Below, piece by piece: positions 43,447 to 53,467 of a stretch of DNA of 64,000 bases. The notes below the pieces were generated by a model that had not been told where the DNA came from, did no database searches, and worked only from the letters and a program-made list of their open reading frames with translations. How positions within the stretch are numbered: position 1 is the stretch's first letter; the number at the start of each line of letters is the position of its first letter. The translations under genes were made by a program, and so were the position numbers. Source of the stretch: Ornithinimicrobium cavernae (GTDB taxonomy: Bacteria > Actinomycetota > Actinomycetes > Actinomycetales > Dermatophilaceae); contig NZ_QDDJ01000003.1 of NCBI RefSeq assembly GCF_003121625.1, positions 271,813 to 335,812 on the forward strand, written 5' to 3'.

Positions 43447-45177
43447 TCAGTCGCGGACTGTGTGGTCGCCCGCCCGTTCGGCGGACGCCTCCGTGGCCAG
43501 CTCGGCCAGCTCTGCGTCGTCGTCGCCGTCGTAGCTGCGGGCCGACCGCATCGCGGCGAAGGCCTCCACGATCACCCAGAGGGCGGCGATGAGGATGACG
43601 ACGTCCATGACCAGCAGCAGCCAGTTCCCCTCGCGGTAGAACGTGCCCAGCTGGACGAACAGTGCGTAGATCGTCATGACGCCGACGAACACCAGTGGGA
43701 TCAGCGCCGGCAGCGGCGTGCGTCCGCGCCGCAGCAGCATGATCGCGATGATCGCCAGGGTCAGCGCGGCCATCAGCTGGTTGGTGGTGCCGAACAGCGG
43801 CCAGATGAGCATGCCGCCGGAGCCGTCCGCGCCGGCGCCGAAGGTGAGCGCCAGGCCGACGCCCACTGCGATGACGGTCGCGAGGTTCTTGCGCAGGGTG
43901 ACGCCGGCGATGTCGCCGATCTCCTGGACGACGAAGCGCTGCAGCCGCACCCCGGTGTCCATGGTCGTCGCCGCGAACAGGATCGCGGTCGTGGCCATGA
44001 TCGTCGCGGACAGGGACTGGGGCAGGCCCAGACCGGCCTCGATGATGGCTCCACCACCGTTGACGAAGGCGCTCACGCCGCCGTCGTTGAAGGCCTGGTA
44101 GACGTTCTCCCAGTCGGCCAGCGTCCGGAAGCCCGCCGTCGTGGCGATGATCGCGCCCAGGGCGAGCAGTCCCTCGCCGACCGCGCCGAAGTAGCCGACG
44201 AAGCGGGCGTCGCTCTCCTTGGCCAGCTGCTTGGAGCTGGTGCCCGAGCTGACCATGCCGTGGAAGCCGGAGATGGCGCCGCACGCGATGGTGACGAACA
44301 GCAGCGGCAGGATGCCCGGCGTGCCCTCCGGGACGTTCTCGTTGTACGCGGGGGCCACGACCTGCGGGCGGGCGATCAGGACCGAGCCGTAGAGGATGCC
44401 CAGTGCGATGAACAGCTGCAGACCGTTGATGTAGTCACGCGGCTGCAGGAGCATCCAGACGGGCAGCATCGAGGCGATGCCGGCATACACGAACAGGACG
44501 ATGATCCAGAAGGCGTTGGCCGGCAGGCCCATCACGGTCTCCGGGAGCGCGAGCGGCACGTTGTCGCCGATCACGATCAGGGCGTAGAGCGCCACGACAC
44601 CGACCACGGACACGAGCGGCAGGCTCCACTTGTAGCGGTAGATGGCCTGACCGACGAGGAACGCCACGATCAGGGCACCCCAGGTCGGGATCACGGCGGT
44701 CGGGGTCGCGATGAGCAGGTTGGCGATGACGACCGCGAAGGCGGCGTTGACCATCAGCAGGAGCAGGAAGATGACCACCAGGAACAGGTTGCGGCCTCGG
44801 GCACCGATGTACCGGCCAGACAGGGCGCCGATCGACTGTCCACGGTTGCGGACCGAGGCCCACAGTGCGCCGAGGTCGTGCATGCCGGCGAAGAAGACGG
44901 TGCCCAGGGTCACCCACAGGAACGCCGGTAGCCAGCCCCAGATCACGGCCACGGCCGGACCGACGATGGGGGCGGCGCCGGCCACCGAGGTGAAGTGGTG
45001 GCCCCACAGCACGTACTTGTTGGTCGGCACGTAGTCCACGCCGTCCTCGAACTGGTGGGCGGGCGTGGGGCGGGCGTCGTCGAGGGCGTAGATCCGGTTG
45101 GCCAGGTACTTCGAGTACAGGAAGTAGCCGGCCAGGATCATGCCCACACCGATGAGGGCGAGGACCAACGAGTTCAT
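43447..45177 (-). CDS. cstA: CstA-family pyruvate/peptide transporter
   Basis: The 576-residue polytopic protein has about fifteen hydrophobic segments and CstA signatures: LWGHHFTSVAGAAPIVGPA, GTVFFAGMHDLGALWAS, CGAISGFHGMVSSGTSSKQL and PLFGTTNQLMAAL. The family imports pyruvate or peptides when carbon is scarce. The hydrophilic C-terminal tail is acidic. The usual small YbdD-like partner is absent; the CC-star gene lies in that place. Confidence 0.92.
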   Translation of the reverse strand: MNSLVLALIGVGMILAGYFLYSKYLANRIYALDDARPTPAHQFEDGVDYVPTNKYVLWGHHFTSVAGAAPIVGPAVAVIWGWLPAFLWVTLGTVFFAGMHDLGALWASVRNRGQSIGALSGRYIGARGRNLFLVVIFLLLLMVNAAFAVVIANLLIATPTAVIPTWGALIVAFLVGQAIYRYKWSLPLVSVVGVVALYALIVIGDNVPLALPETVMGLPANAFWIIVLFVYAGIASMLPVWMLLQPRDYINGLQLFIALGILYGSVLIARPQVVAPAYNENVPEGTPGILPLLFVTIACGAISGFHGMVSSGTSSKQLAKESDARFVGYFGAVGEGLLALGAIIATTAGFRTLADWENVYQAFNDGGVSAFVNGGGAIIEAGLGLPQSLSATIMATTAILFAATTMDTGVRLQRFVVQEIGDIAGVTLRKNLATVIAVGVGLALTFGAGADGSGGMLIWPLFGTTNQLMAALTLAIIAIMLLRRGRTPLPALIPLVFVGVMTIYALFVQLGTFYREGNWLLLVMDVVILIAALWVIVEAFAAMRSARSYDGDDDAELAELATEASAERAGDHTVRD

Positions 45178-45247
45178 GGTGGGAGCCTTAGCAGTCCGGG
45201 GGCGTGGTTCCGGTCACCATAGCGACTGCCAGCAGATCTGGCTGGGA

Positions 45248-45934
45248 TCAGGGGAGCATCCAGTCGACGGGCGTGCCGCCCTGCGCGACGAGCAGTTCGT
45301 TGGCGCGGCTGAACGGTCGGGAGCCGAAGAACCCGCCGCGCGCGGACAGCGGCGAGGGGTGTGCGCTCTGGATGGTGGGCACGTCCCCCAGCGCCGGCGC
45401 CAGCGAACGCGCGTCGCGCCCCCACAGGATCGCGACCAGGGGACCGCCGCGGGCGGCGAGCGCGGCGATCGCCAGGTCGGTGAGCTGCTCCCAACCCTTG
45501 CCGCGGTGGCTGGCGGGGGCGCCCGGCCGGACCGTCAGCACCCGGTTGAGCAGCAGCACGCCGTGCTCCGCCCAGGGTGAGAGGTCCCCGGTGGCGGGTG
45601 TCGGTATACCCAGGTCGGTGGACAGCTCGGCGTAGATGTTCTGCAGGCTGCGCGGGACCGGCCGGACGTCCGGGGCCACCGAGAACGACAGGCCGACGGC
45701 GTGACCCGGTGTGGGGTACGGGTCCTGGCCGACGATGAGCACACGCACCCGGTCCAGCGGCTGCTCGAAGACCCGCAGGATGTGCTCGCCGGCGGGCAGG
45801 TAACCGCGGCCGGCGGCCACCTCGGCGCGGAGGAACTCGCCGAGCTCGCGGACGATCCCGCTGGCGGGCTCCAGGGCGCGCGCCCAGGACGGGTGGACGA
45901 GGTCGGCCAGGGTGGCGGTGGGCTGCGGGCTCAC
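45248..45934 (-). CDS. ung: uracil-DNA glycosylase
   Basis: The 228-residue family 1 enzyme removes uracil from DNA: catalytic water-activating Asp in [20 protein letters not shown], the Phe stacking site nearby and the His motif SAHPSPLSA with the Leu intercalation loop. TACCCT lies 6 nt before GTG 45934; longer frames upstream cross the DUF3263 promoter. Confidence 0.94.
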   Translation of the reverse strand: MSPQPTATLADLVHPSWARALEPASGIVRELGEFLRAEVAAGRGYLPAGEHILRVFEQPLDRVRVLIVGQDPYPTPGHAVGLSFSVAPDVRPVPRSLQNIYAELSTDLGIPTPATGDLSPWAEHGVLLLNRVLTVRPGAPASHRGKGWEQLTDLAIAALAARGGPLVAILWGRDARSLAPALGDVPTIQSAHPSPLSARGGFFGSRPFSRANELLVAQGGTPVDWMLP

Positions 45935-45940
45935 GGCCCC

Positions 45941-45946
45941 AGGGTA
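45941..45946 (-). promoter_or_regulatory. ung: -10 of probable leaderless ung promoter
   Basis: TACCCT on the minus strand, 6 nt before GTG 45934. Confidence 0.5.
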
Positions 45947-45982
45947 TGCCGCGTGGCCGGCACGGTGCTGTCCGGCACGTCG

Positions 45983-46014
45983 GAATGACATCAGTGTCAT
46001 TCGGGACGTAGAGT
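45983..46014 (+). promoter_or_regulatory. inverted repeat overlapping the DUF3263 promoter
   Basis: GAATGACA-TCAG-TGTCATTC (45983-46002) is a perfect 8-bp inverted repeat. A -10 candidate TAGAGT lies at 46009-46014, so the palindrome covers the -35 to spacer region; this is the position of a repressor site. It sits between the divergent ung and DUF3263 genes. Confidence 0.6.
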
Positions 46015-46069
46015 GGGCGCGAAGCAGTCGGGTCCACACCGACGGACGACGAGCACAGAAGGATCGCAC

Positions 46070-46360
46070 ATGGGAGCCGCACCGAGGATCACCGGCGCCG
46101 ACGCACCCCAGGGGCTGACCGAGCGCGACCGCGAGATCATCGACTTCGAGCGCCAGTGGTGGAAGTACGCCGGTGCCAAGGAGCAGGCGATCAAGGACCT
46201 GTTCGACATGAGCGCGACGCGCTACTACCAGCTGCTCAACCAGCTCATCGACTCGCAGGAGGCGCTCGAGCACGACCCGATGCTGGTCAAGCGCCTGCGC
46301 CGGATGCGCACCCAGCGCCAGAAGTCGCGCTCCGCGCGCCGGCTGGGCGTGCAGCTCTGA
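46070..46360 (+). CDS. DUF3263 family protein
   Basis: The 96-residue basic protein matches actinobacterial DUF3263: [20 protein letters not shown] and [20 protein letters not shown], which looks like a helix-turn-helix, then a very basic C-terminus ([15 protein letters not shown]). A DNA-binding role is plausible but unproven. AGAAGGA precedes ATG 46070; an in-frame GTG at 46013 falls inside the promoter. Confidence 0.85.
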   Translation: MGAAPRITGADAPQGLTERDREIIDFERQWWKYAGAKEQAIKDLFDMSATRYYQLLNQLIDSQEALEHDPMLVKRLRRMRTQRQKSRSARRLGVQL

Positions 46361-46405
46361 GCTGCGCCACCCGCTGAGCCCGGCCCCGTTCCGGGGACGC
46401 ACGTC

Positions 46406-46441
46406 GATCGGCCCGGGAGTCACCTGACTCCCGGGCCGATC
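46406..46441. terminator. strong hairpin after DUF3263
   Basis: A perfect 16-bp stem with a 4-nt loop (ACCT), arms starting GATCGGCCCGGGAGTC. It sits between convergent DUF3263 and the 43-residue gene and can serve both strands. Confidence 0.8.
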
Positions 46442-46502
46442 TGTGTGGCTGTGCCGGCGCTGGCCCGCCGTGCGGGACCGCTGCGAGGCCGCGTGGTGGG
46501 GG

Positions 46503-46634
46503 TCACCGGCGGCGGGTGGTGCTCCGCGTGGTGCGGTCGCGGGCGGTGAGGGCGAGACGGTTCTCGACCTCCAGCGTGCGGCTGCGCTCGGCGTGCAGGT
46601 CGCGGGCGAGGTCGACGTCCATCGGGTAGCACAT
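46503..46634 (-). CDS. 43-residue small protein, third gene of the DUF4097 operon
   Basis: The frame [20 protein letters not shown] continues to 43 residues and is very basic at its end (Arg/Thr-rich). GAGGAGGAA at an ideal distance precedes ATG 46634, and it starts 13 nt after the DUF4097 stop, followed by a strong terminator; these features support a real gene. The short CYP(M/T)-type start with a charged helix resembles other actinobacterial micro-proteins; function unknown. Confidence 0.6.
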   Translation of the reverse strand: MCYPMDVDLARDLHAERSRTLEVENRLALTARDRTTRSTTRRR

Positions 46635-46647
46635 GGCGTTCCTCCTC

Positions 46648-47598
46648 TCAGAGGGTCCGGGTCGGATCGGTGGTGACGGGCCTGGTCGGCTCGGCCGGTG
46701 GCTGGTCGTCGGGCTGGTCGTCCGTGGGTCGGACACCGCCCGCTGGGCGGGTCGCGCCGTGCGGCTCGCCGGGCAGGTGACCGACGATGATGTCGCCAGA
46801 GACCGAGCGCAGCCGCAGCTCGACGAAGGGGGCGCCCTCGGCCGGCTGCCCGAGCTGGGCGAGCGTCGAGGTGACGTCGCCGGTCATCGTGTGGATGTCC
46901 GTCCACGCCGGCAGCCCCGCCGTGACCGCGACGCCGACGTCTCCGGAGGCGGTGCGGGCGTCCAGGCGTCCGCCGCTGAGCTCGGCGACGTGGATGTCGC
47001 CGCTGGCGGTGGTGATCCCTGCGCCGCGCTCGCAGCGCTCGACGCGCACGTCACCCGAGCCGCTCTTGACGCTGGACTCGCGGCCGAGGCTGCCCAGGAG
47101 GACGTCGCCGCTGCCCGTGACGGCCTGCAGGGCGCCGGTGACGCTGCCGACGCGGAGGTCACCGGACCCGCTGCGCAGCGAGGCGTCGCCGGTGACGCTG
47201 CCGACGTGCAGGGTGCCGGAGCCGCAGGTGGCCTCGAGGGTGCCGGTGTCCTCGAGCTGGCTGTCGCCCGAGCCGGACCGCAGGGAACAGGTGCCCAGCG
47301 CACCCGTCGCGACGAGGTCGGCCGAGCCCAGCTTCGTGCGCAGACCGCTGCCGCGGGGGGTGCTGATCCGGACCGTCAGCTGGCTGCTGCCGAAGGTGAA
47401 GCTGAAGCCGTGGCGGGAGCGGGGGCCGATCACGGCGATCGCGTTGCCCTGCTGCTCGATGGTCGTCTCCTCGGCACCCTTGCCGGTGACGGTGACCAGG
47501 GTGCGGCCGTTGGTCTCGCCGGCCAGGATCTCGACGTGGCCGCTGCCGATCTCGACGACGAGGTCGGGCGGGCGGGGGGTCTCGAAGGTGCGGTCCAT
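46648..47598 (-). CDS. DUF4097 family beta-strand repeat protein
   Basis: The 316-residue protein has no signal peptide or membrane helix. From about residue 85 it contains repeated SGSGD/TASGD turns spaced about 18-20 residues apart ([45 protein letters not shown]), forming a predicted right-handed beta-helix like bactofilin/adhesin DUF4097 folds. The C-terminal 40 residues are Pro/Thr-rich and disordered. It follows the RHH regulator by 76 nt. Confidence 0.85.
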   Translation of the reverse strand: MDRTFETPRPPDLVVEIGSGHVEILAGETNGRTLVTVTGKGAEETTIEQQGNAIAVIGPRSRHGFSFTFGSSQLTVRISTPRGSGLRTKLGSADLVATGALGTCSLRSGSGDSQLEDTGTLEATCGSGTLHVGSVTGDASLRSGSGDLRVGSVTGALQAVTGSGDVLLGSLGRESSVKSGSGDVRVERCERGAGITTASGDIHVAELSGGRLDARTASGDVGVAVTAGLPAWTDIHTMTGDVTSTLAQLGQPAEGAPFVELRLRSVSGDIIVGHLPGEPHGATRPAGGVRPTDDQPDDQPPAEPTRPVTTDPTRTL

Positions 47599-47674
47599 GG
47601 TGTGTCCTCGTTCTCTTGAAGGTGTCGGTCGGGAGGGGCGTCGGCGCTGCTGCGCCCGGGCCGGCGCGGGTGGG

Positions 47675-48238
47675 TCAGGACCAGCCGGTCATCCGTCGGC
47701 CGGGTCCCGTGGAGGAGCCCGGCGGTCGCGGCGGCCGGGGCGCTCCGGGGGGAGTCGGGTAGTCGAACCGGACGCCGTGACCACGCAGGTTGATCCGCAG
47801 GCCGCCGGTGGTCGCGTCGCGGACCGCGTCCACGAGCCAGCTGTTGAGGGACTGGCCCACCTCGCTGGCCAGCTCCTCCGCCCGCTGCTTCAGGCCCTCG
47901 GGGAGACGCAGCGTGATGCGGATCTGGTCGCCGCTCTCGTCGACCGGCTCCCGCTCGGTGTCGTGGGGGTAGGCGTCCTCCGGCCCCTCGGGGGAGCCGA
48001 CGCCGTCCAGCACGAACTCCACCGCGCGACCACGCAACCGGGTCTCGATGCTCCCGGACGGCAGCTCGGTCGTGATCTCGGCCGCGGCGTCGGTGAGCGC
48101 CTCCAGCAGGACCAGACGGATCGCCGGGTCCACGGCCGAGAGCACGCGCTGGGCCGCGGCCGTGATCTCCGGTCCACCCAGCTCGGTGGCCGCAGCGACC
48201 TCGGCCCGGAGCCGCTCGACATATGTGGTGAGTTCCAT
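47675..48238 (-). CDS. ribbon-helix-helix-like DNA-binding protein
   Basis: The 187-residue protein has an N-terminal helical region (residues 1-60), an acidic linker, and DQIRITLRLPEGLKQRAEEL ASEVGQSLNSWLVDAVRDAT (about 105-145), the strand-helix-helix of Arc/MetJ/HicB-type regulators; residues after that form a strand and a Pro-rich tail. Its start coincides with a leaderless promoter inside palindromes, suggesting autorepression. It heads the DUF4097 operon. Confidence 0.75.
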   Translation of the reverse strand: MELTTYVERLRAEVAAATELGGPEITAAAQRVLSAVDPAIRLVLLEALTDAAAEITTELPSGSIETRLRGRAVEFVLDGVGSPEGPEDAYPHDTEREPVDESGDQIRITLRLPEGLKQRAEELASEVGQSLNSWLVDAVRDATTGGLRINLRGHGVRFDYPTPPGAPRPPRPPGSSTGPGRRMTGWS

Positions 48239-48245
48239 GACGCCA

Positions 48246-48289
48246 ACTATGACACCATGATGACGTCATGTCAACACCATTGTGGTGTC
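48246..48289 (-). promoter_or_regulatory. consensus promoter embedded in palindromes (RHH-DUF4097 operon)
   Basis: On the minus strand TTGACA (48274-48269), a 17-bp spacer and CATAGT (48251-48246) lie 7 nt before ATG 48238. The spacer contains ATGACGTCAT (48260-48269), and flanking ACACCA/TGGTGT half-sites occur at 48252, 48274 and 48282. This is the best -35/-10 match in the window and looks like an autoregulated, leaderless promoter. Confidence 0.7.
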
Positions 48290-48371
48290 GAATCTGACGA
48301 CAGTCCGATGTCACCTGGCTCGGAAGCGGCCGTGGGGCCGTCCCGTGCTTGGGCGGTGGGGCGGACTCGCC

Positions 48372-48377
48372 TAGGGT
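48372..48377 (+). promoter_or_regulatory. -10 of probable leaderless promoter (beta-lactamase-fold gene)
   Basis: TAGGGT lies 7 nt before ATG 48385; a weak GAAGG also lies between. Confidence 0.45.
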
Positions 48378-48384
48378 GAAGGTC

Positions 48385-49251
48385 ATGTCCGCGTCTGCCC
48401 TCCGGGAGATCGCGCCCGGGACCTATGTGCGCAGACACTCCGAGCTGGATCTCAACTGCGGCCTGGTCGTGGGCTCCGAGCGGGCGCTGGTCATCGATAC
48501 CCGCAGCACCACCGAGCGGGGTGAGGCACTGGCCGCGGCCGTGCGCGAGATCACCCCGCTGGAGCAGGTCGTGGTCAACACCCACGCCCACTACGACCAC
48601 TGCTTCGGCAACGCCGCGTTTCGCGACTCCCAGATCTATGCCCATGTCGGCGCCGCGGAGAGCCTGCAGCGCACGGCCGAGCACCAGCGCAGCCAGGTCG
48701 TGGAGCACCTGCGCCGCACCGAGCGCCCCGAGCTCGCGCAGACCTACGTCGACACCGAGGTGGTCCTGCCCTTCTACCTGGTCGAGGCGGAGACGACGCC
48801 GATCGACCTGGGTGACCGCACGGCATACCTGATCTTCGGTGGCCGGGGGCACACCGACCACGACCTGCTGGTCGCCGTCCCCGACGTCTCCACCGTCTTC
48901 TGGGCCGACCTGATCGAGCAGGGGGCCGACCCGGCGATGGACGACTCCTTCCCGCTGGAGTGGGGGGAGACCCTCACCCGGCTGCAGGAGCACCCGCACG
49001 TGCGCGGCGCGCGGCTCAACGTGCCCGGTCACGGCGAGGTCGTCGGCCCGGAGTTCGTGGACCAGCAGCGGCAGGTGCTGACGCATCTCGCGACCGAGCT
49101 CGCCGCCGCCCTCGACCTGGGTGTCCAGGACGTCGACGGGCTGGTGGCCAAGACCCGCGGTCTCGGCCTGCAGGACAGCACGCTGCGCGACGCGGCGGTC
49201 CGCACCCTGGAGACCCGCTCTCGCGAGGCGGGCGCCGACGCAGCACGATAG
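48385..49251 (+). CDS. metallo-beta-lactamase fold hydrolase
   Basis: The 288-residue protein has the metal motif VVNTHAHYDHCFGN (HxHxDH), GGRGHTDHDLLV and a late NVPGHGEVVG His. The N-terminal RRHSELDLNCGLVVGSERALV strand pair is as in glyoxalase-like and alkyl-ester hydrolases. It precedes prpE by 4 nt, so an acyl-thioester or lactone substrate in the same pathway is possible but not shown. Confidence 0.82.
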   Translation: MSASALREIAPGTYVRRHSELDLNCGLVVGSERALVIDTRSTTERGEALAAAVREITPLEQVVVNTHAHYDHCFGNAAFRDSQIYAHVGAAESLQRTAEHQRSQVVEHLRRTERPELAQTYVDTEVVLPFYLVEAETTPIDLGDRTAYLIFGGRGHTDHDLLVAVPDVSTVFWADLIEQGADPAMDDSFPLEWGETLTRLQEHPHVRGARLNVPGHGEVVGPEFVDQQRQVLTHLATELAAALDLGVQDVDGLVAKTRGLGLQDSTLRDAAVRTLETRSREAGADAAR

Positions 49252-49255
49252 GGGC

Positions 49256-51205
49256 ATGAGCAACGATGCCCGCGCTGACCGCACCGCCACGACCCAGGGC
49301 GAGGAGGCCCTGGCCAGCTATCGCGACGTGGTCGCGAGCAGTCTGCGTGACCCGGAGGCGTTCTGGGGTGCCGCTGCGCAGGACCTGACCTGGATCCACC
49401 GGCCGCGGACCGTGCTGGACTCCTCGCGGGAGCCGTTCCACGCCTGGTTCCCCGACGGCGTGCTCAACGTCTGCTTCAACGCGCTCGACCGGCACGTGGT
49501 GCACGGCAGGGCGGACCAGACGGCACTCATCTACGACAGCCCGGTCACCGGCACCCAGCGGCGCTACACCTACGCCGAGCTGCTCGACGAGGTGGCACGG
49601 TTCGGCGGCGTGCTGCGTCACCTGGGTGTGTCCAAGGGCGACCGCGTGGTCCTCTACCTGCCGATGATCCCGGAGGCGGTCATCGCGATGCTGGCGTGCG
49701 CCCGCATCGGGGCGGTCCACTCGGTCGTCTTCGGCGGCTTCGCCCCGGCCGAGCTGGCGGCGCGGATCGAGGACGCCGAGCCGGTCGTGGTGGTCTCCGC
49801 GTCGTGCGGCATCGAGCCCACCCGTGTCGTGGAGTACAAGCCGATGCTGGACGAGGCGATCCGGCGCTCCAGCCACAAGCCGGCGCACACCGTCATCGTC
49901 CAGCGGGAGCAGGCGCCGGCCGAGCTGGGGGAGCACGACCTGGACTGGAGCCTGCTGATGAAGCCGGGGGCGATCGACCCGGCCGAGTGCGTCGCGGTGG
50001 CGGCCACCGACCCGCTCTACGTGCTCTACACCTCCGGCACCACGGGCCGGCCGAAGGGGATCGTGCGGGACAGTGGCGGCTATGCCGTCGCCCTGCGCTG
50101 GTCGATGACCAACCTGTATGACGTGCAGCCGGGTGAGACGTGGTTCTGCGGCTCCGACGTGGGCTGGGTGGTGGGCCACTCCTACATCGTCTACGGGCCG
50201 CTGCTGACGGGGGCCACGACGGTTCTCTACGAGGGCAAGCCCGTCGGGACACCCGACGCGGGCGCCTACTGGCGGCTGGTGCAGGAGCACGGCGTGGTCG
50301 GCGTGTTCTCGGCGCCGACCGCGATCCGGGCCATCAAGAAGCTGGACCCGGACGCGGCGCTGCTGGCCGACTACGACGTCTCCTCGCTGCGCACGCTCTT
50401 CCTCGCGGGTGAGCGGCTGGACCCCGACACCTGGCAGTGGGCCACCGACGCCCTCGGCATCCCGGTCATCGACAACTGGTGGCAGACCGAGACGGGGTGG
50501 CCCATCACGATCAACCCGATGGGCCTGGGGCAGCTGCCCATCAGGCCGGGGTCCTCCGGGCCGGCCACGGCGGGCTACGACGTGCAGGTCCTGGACCCCA
50601 CCGGGCAGCCGGTGGGTCCCGGCGTGGAGGGGGCGATCTGCATCCGGCAGCCGCTGCCGCCCGGCACCCTGCCGACCCTGTGGCAGGACGACGACCGTTA
50701 TGTGTCCGCCTACCTGTCGGCCTTCCCCGGCTACTACCTGTCCGGGGACGGCGGCTACGTCGACGAGGACGGCTACGTCTTCGTGATGGGCCGCACCGAC
50801 GACGTCCTCAACGTGGCCGGTCACCGGCTGTCCACCGGGTCGATCGAGGAGGCACTGGCGGGCCACCCGTCGGTGGCCGAGTGCGCGGTGATCGGGGTGC
50901 GCGATGCCCTCAAGGGGCAGGTGCCGCGGGCGCTGGTGGTCCTCAAGGCCGGGGTCGAGCCGGACGCCGACGGCGCCGAGACGATCCGGACCGAGCTGGT
51001 CCAGCGGGTGCGCGCCGAGGTGGGCGCCGTCGCCGCCCTCAACCGGGTGGACATCGTCGACGCACTGCCCAAGACGCGCTCGGGCAAGATCCTGCGCAAG
51101 ACGATGCGGCAGATCGCCGACGGGGACGAGGCGGTGGTGCCCTCCACCATCGAGGACCCCGCAGTCCTCGACGGGCTGCGCGGCGTCCTGGAGGCCGAGC
51201 GCTGA
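49256..51205 (+). CDS. prpE: propionate--CoA ligase (PrpE-type acyl-CoA synthetase)
   Basis: The 649-residue adenylate-forming enzyme activates propionate (and likely acetate) to the CoA ester. N-terminal ACAS domain, P-loop YTSGTTGRPKGIVRDSGGY (the VRD form typical of PrpE, not the VLHTTGGY of Acs), NWWQTETGWPI, GYYLSGDGGYVDEDGYVFVMG and the acetylatable Lys in PKTRSGKILRKTMR. Acs is the alternative assignment. Confidence 0.85.
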   Translation: MSNDARADRTATTQGEEALASYRDVVASSLRDPEAFWGAAAQDLTWIHRPRTVLDSSREPFHAWFPDGVLNVCFNALDRHVVHGRADQTALIYDSPVTGTQRRYTYAELLDEVARFGGVLRHLGVSKGDRVVLYLPMIPEAVIAMLACARIGAVHSVVFGGFAPAELAARIEDAEPVVVVSASCGIEPTRVVEYKPMLDEAIRRSSHKPAHTVIVQREQAPAELGEHDLDWSLLMKPGAIDPAECVAVAATDPLYVLYTSGTTGRPKGIVRDSGGYAVALRWSMTNLYDVQPGETWFCGSDVGWVVGHSYIVYGPLLTGATTVLYEGKPVGTPDAGAYWRLVQEHGVVGVFSAPTAIRAIKKLDPDAALLADYDVSSLRTLFLAGERLDPDTWQWATDALGIPVIDNWWQTETGWPITINPMGLGQLPIRPGSSGPATAGYDVQVLDPTGQPVGPGVEGAICIRQPLPPGTLPTLWQDDDRYVSAYLSAFPGYYLSGDGGYVDEDGYVFVMGRTDDVLNVAGHRLSTGSIEEALAGHPSVAECAVIGVRDALKGQVPRALVVLKAGVEPDADGAETIRTELVQRVRAEVGAVAALNRVDIVDALPKTRSGKILRKTMRQIADGDEAVVPSTIEDPAVLDGLRGVLEAER

Positions 51206-51210
51206 GGCCA

Positions 51211-51372
51211 AGCAACCCGACACGTGCCCCGGAACTACCCCGGCCGGCGCCGAATCGTGGGTAGTTGCCGTGCACGTGCCCCGGAACGACCGCTGACGCC
51301 GCCCAGCAACCCGACACGTGCCCCGGAACTACCCCGGCCGGCGCCGAATCGTGGGTAGTCGCCGTGCACGTG
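51211..51372. repeat. two hairpin-forming direct repeats after prpE
   Basis: A 68-bp block at 51211-51278 recurs at 51305-51372 with one mismatch (period 94 bp). Each block contains AACTACCC (or ACTACCC) inverted against GGGTAGT and CACGTG near both ends, so each can fold into a long imperfect stem. Position suggests tandem terminators or a REP-like intergenic element. No gene is seen in 51206-51658. Confidence 0.8.
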
Positions 51373-51477
51373 TCAGGGCGACGCTCGTGCCGTGGCGGTG
51401 ACATGCGTGGTGAGGCGCGCGGAGAGGTGCGCGAGCGGCATACGGAGGCCTGTTTCGTGCTCAGATCGGCCCAGACA

Positions 51478-51504
51478 TTTGCACTCGGACCCCGAGAGTG
51501 CTAA
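51478..51504 (+). promoter_or_regulatory. CIRCE element 1 (HrcA operator)
   Basis: TTTGCACTC, 9-nt spacer, GAGTGCTAA: eight of nine positions of the left arm and all of the right arm match the CIRCE consensus TTAGCACTC-N9-GAGTGCTAA. Confidence 0.9.
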
Positions 51505-51512
51505 TCATTGAC

Positions 51513-51539
51513 TTAGCACTCGACCCATGAGAGTGACAA
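51513..51539 (+). promoter_or_regulatory. CIRCE element 2 (HrcA operator)
   Basis: TTAGCACTC, 9-nt spacer, GAGTGACAA: full left arm with two right-arm mismatches; it begins 9 bp after element 1. Confidence 0.88.
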
Positions 51540-51580
51540 TGACCGACCGAGCGAGGGTCGGCCGCGCCGGCGCGACGTGA

Positions 51581-53290
<1,710 letters not shown>

Positions 53291-53333
53291 CCCAGCCACC
53301 CCGCTAGTTCCCGCGTTCCTCGCGGACAACAGC

Positions 53334-53367
53334 AACGGGGCGGTCTCCTTCGGGAGGCCGCCCCGTT
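53334..53367 (+). terminator. groEL terminator
   Basis: A 15-bp stem (one T-G wobble) with a TTCG tetraloop, 43 nt after the groEL stop, followed by a short GTG-T tail. Confidence 0.85.
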
Positions 53368-53432
53368 GTGCTGTCCGCGGCCACGTGTGCGCCCGGCGTC
53401 GGGGTGGCTCTCAGGCTGTCGGAGAATGCCTC

Positions 53433-53461
53433 TTGACAAATGGGCGGGATATGCCGACCAT
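53433..53461 (+). promoter_or_regulatory. promoter of the HTH-MFS operon
   Basis: A perfect TTGACA (53433-53438), 17-bp spacer and GACCAT (53456-53461) lie 6 nt before ATG 53468: probably leaderless. ATACTGGTAT at the start may be part of an autoregulatory site. Confidence 0.5.
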
Positions 53462-53467
53462 ACTGGT

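Noticed and set aside
43444..44931. 495-codon frame opposite cstA
   Set aside because: Asp/Gln/His-rich antisense shadow; cstA is unambiguous.
46013..46069. N-terminal extension of DUF3263 from GTG 46013
   Set aside because: The extension overlaps the -10 element TAGAGT and lacks a ribosome site, while AGAAGGA precedes ATG 46070.
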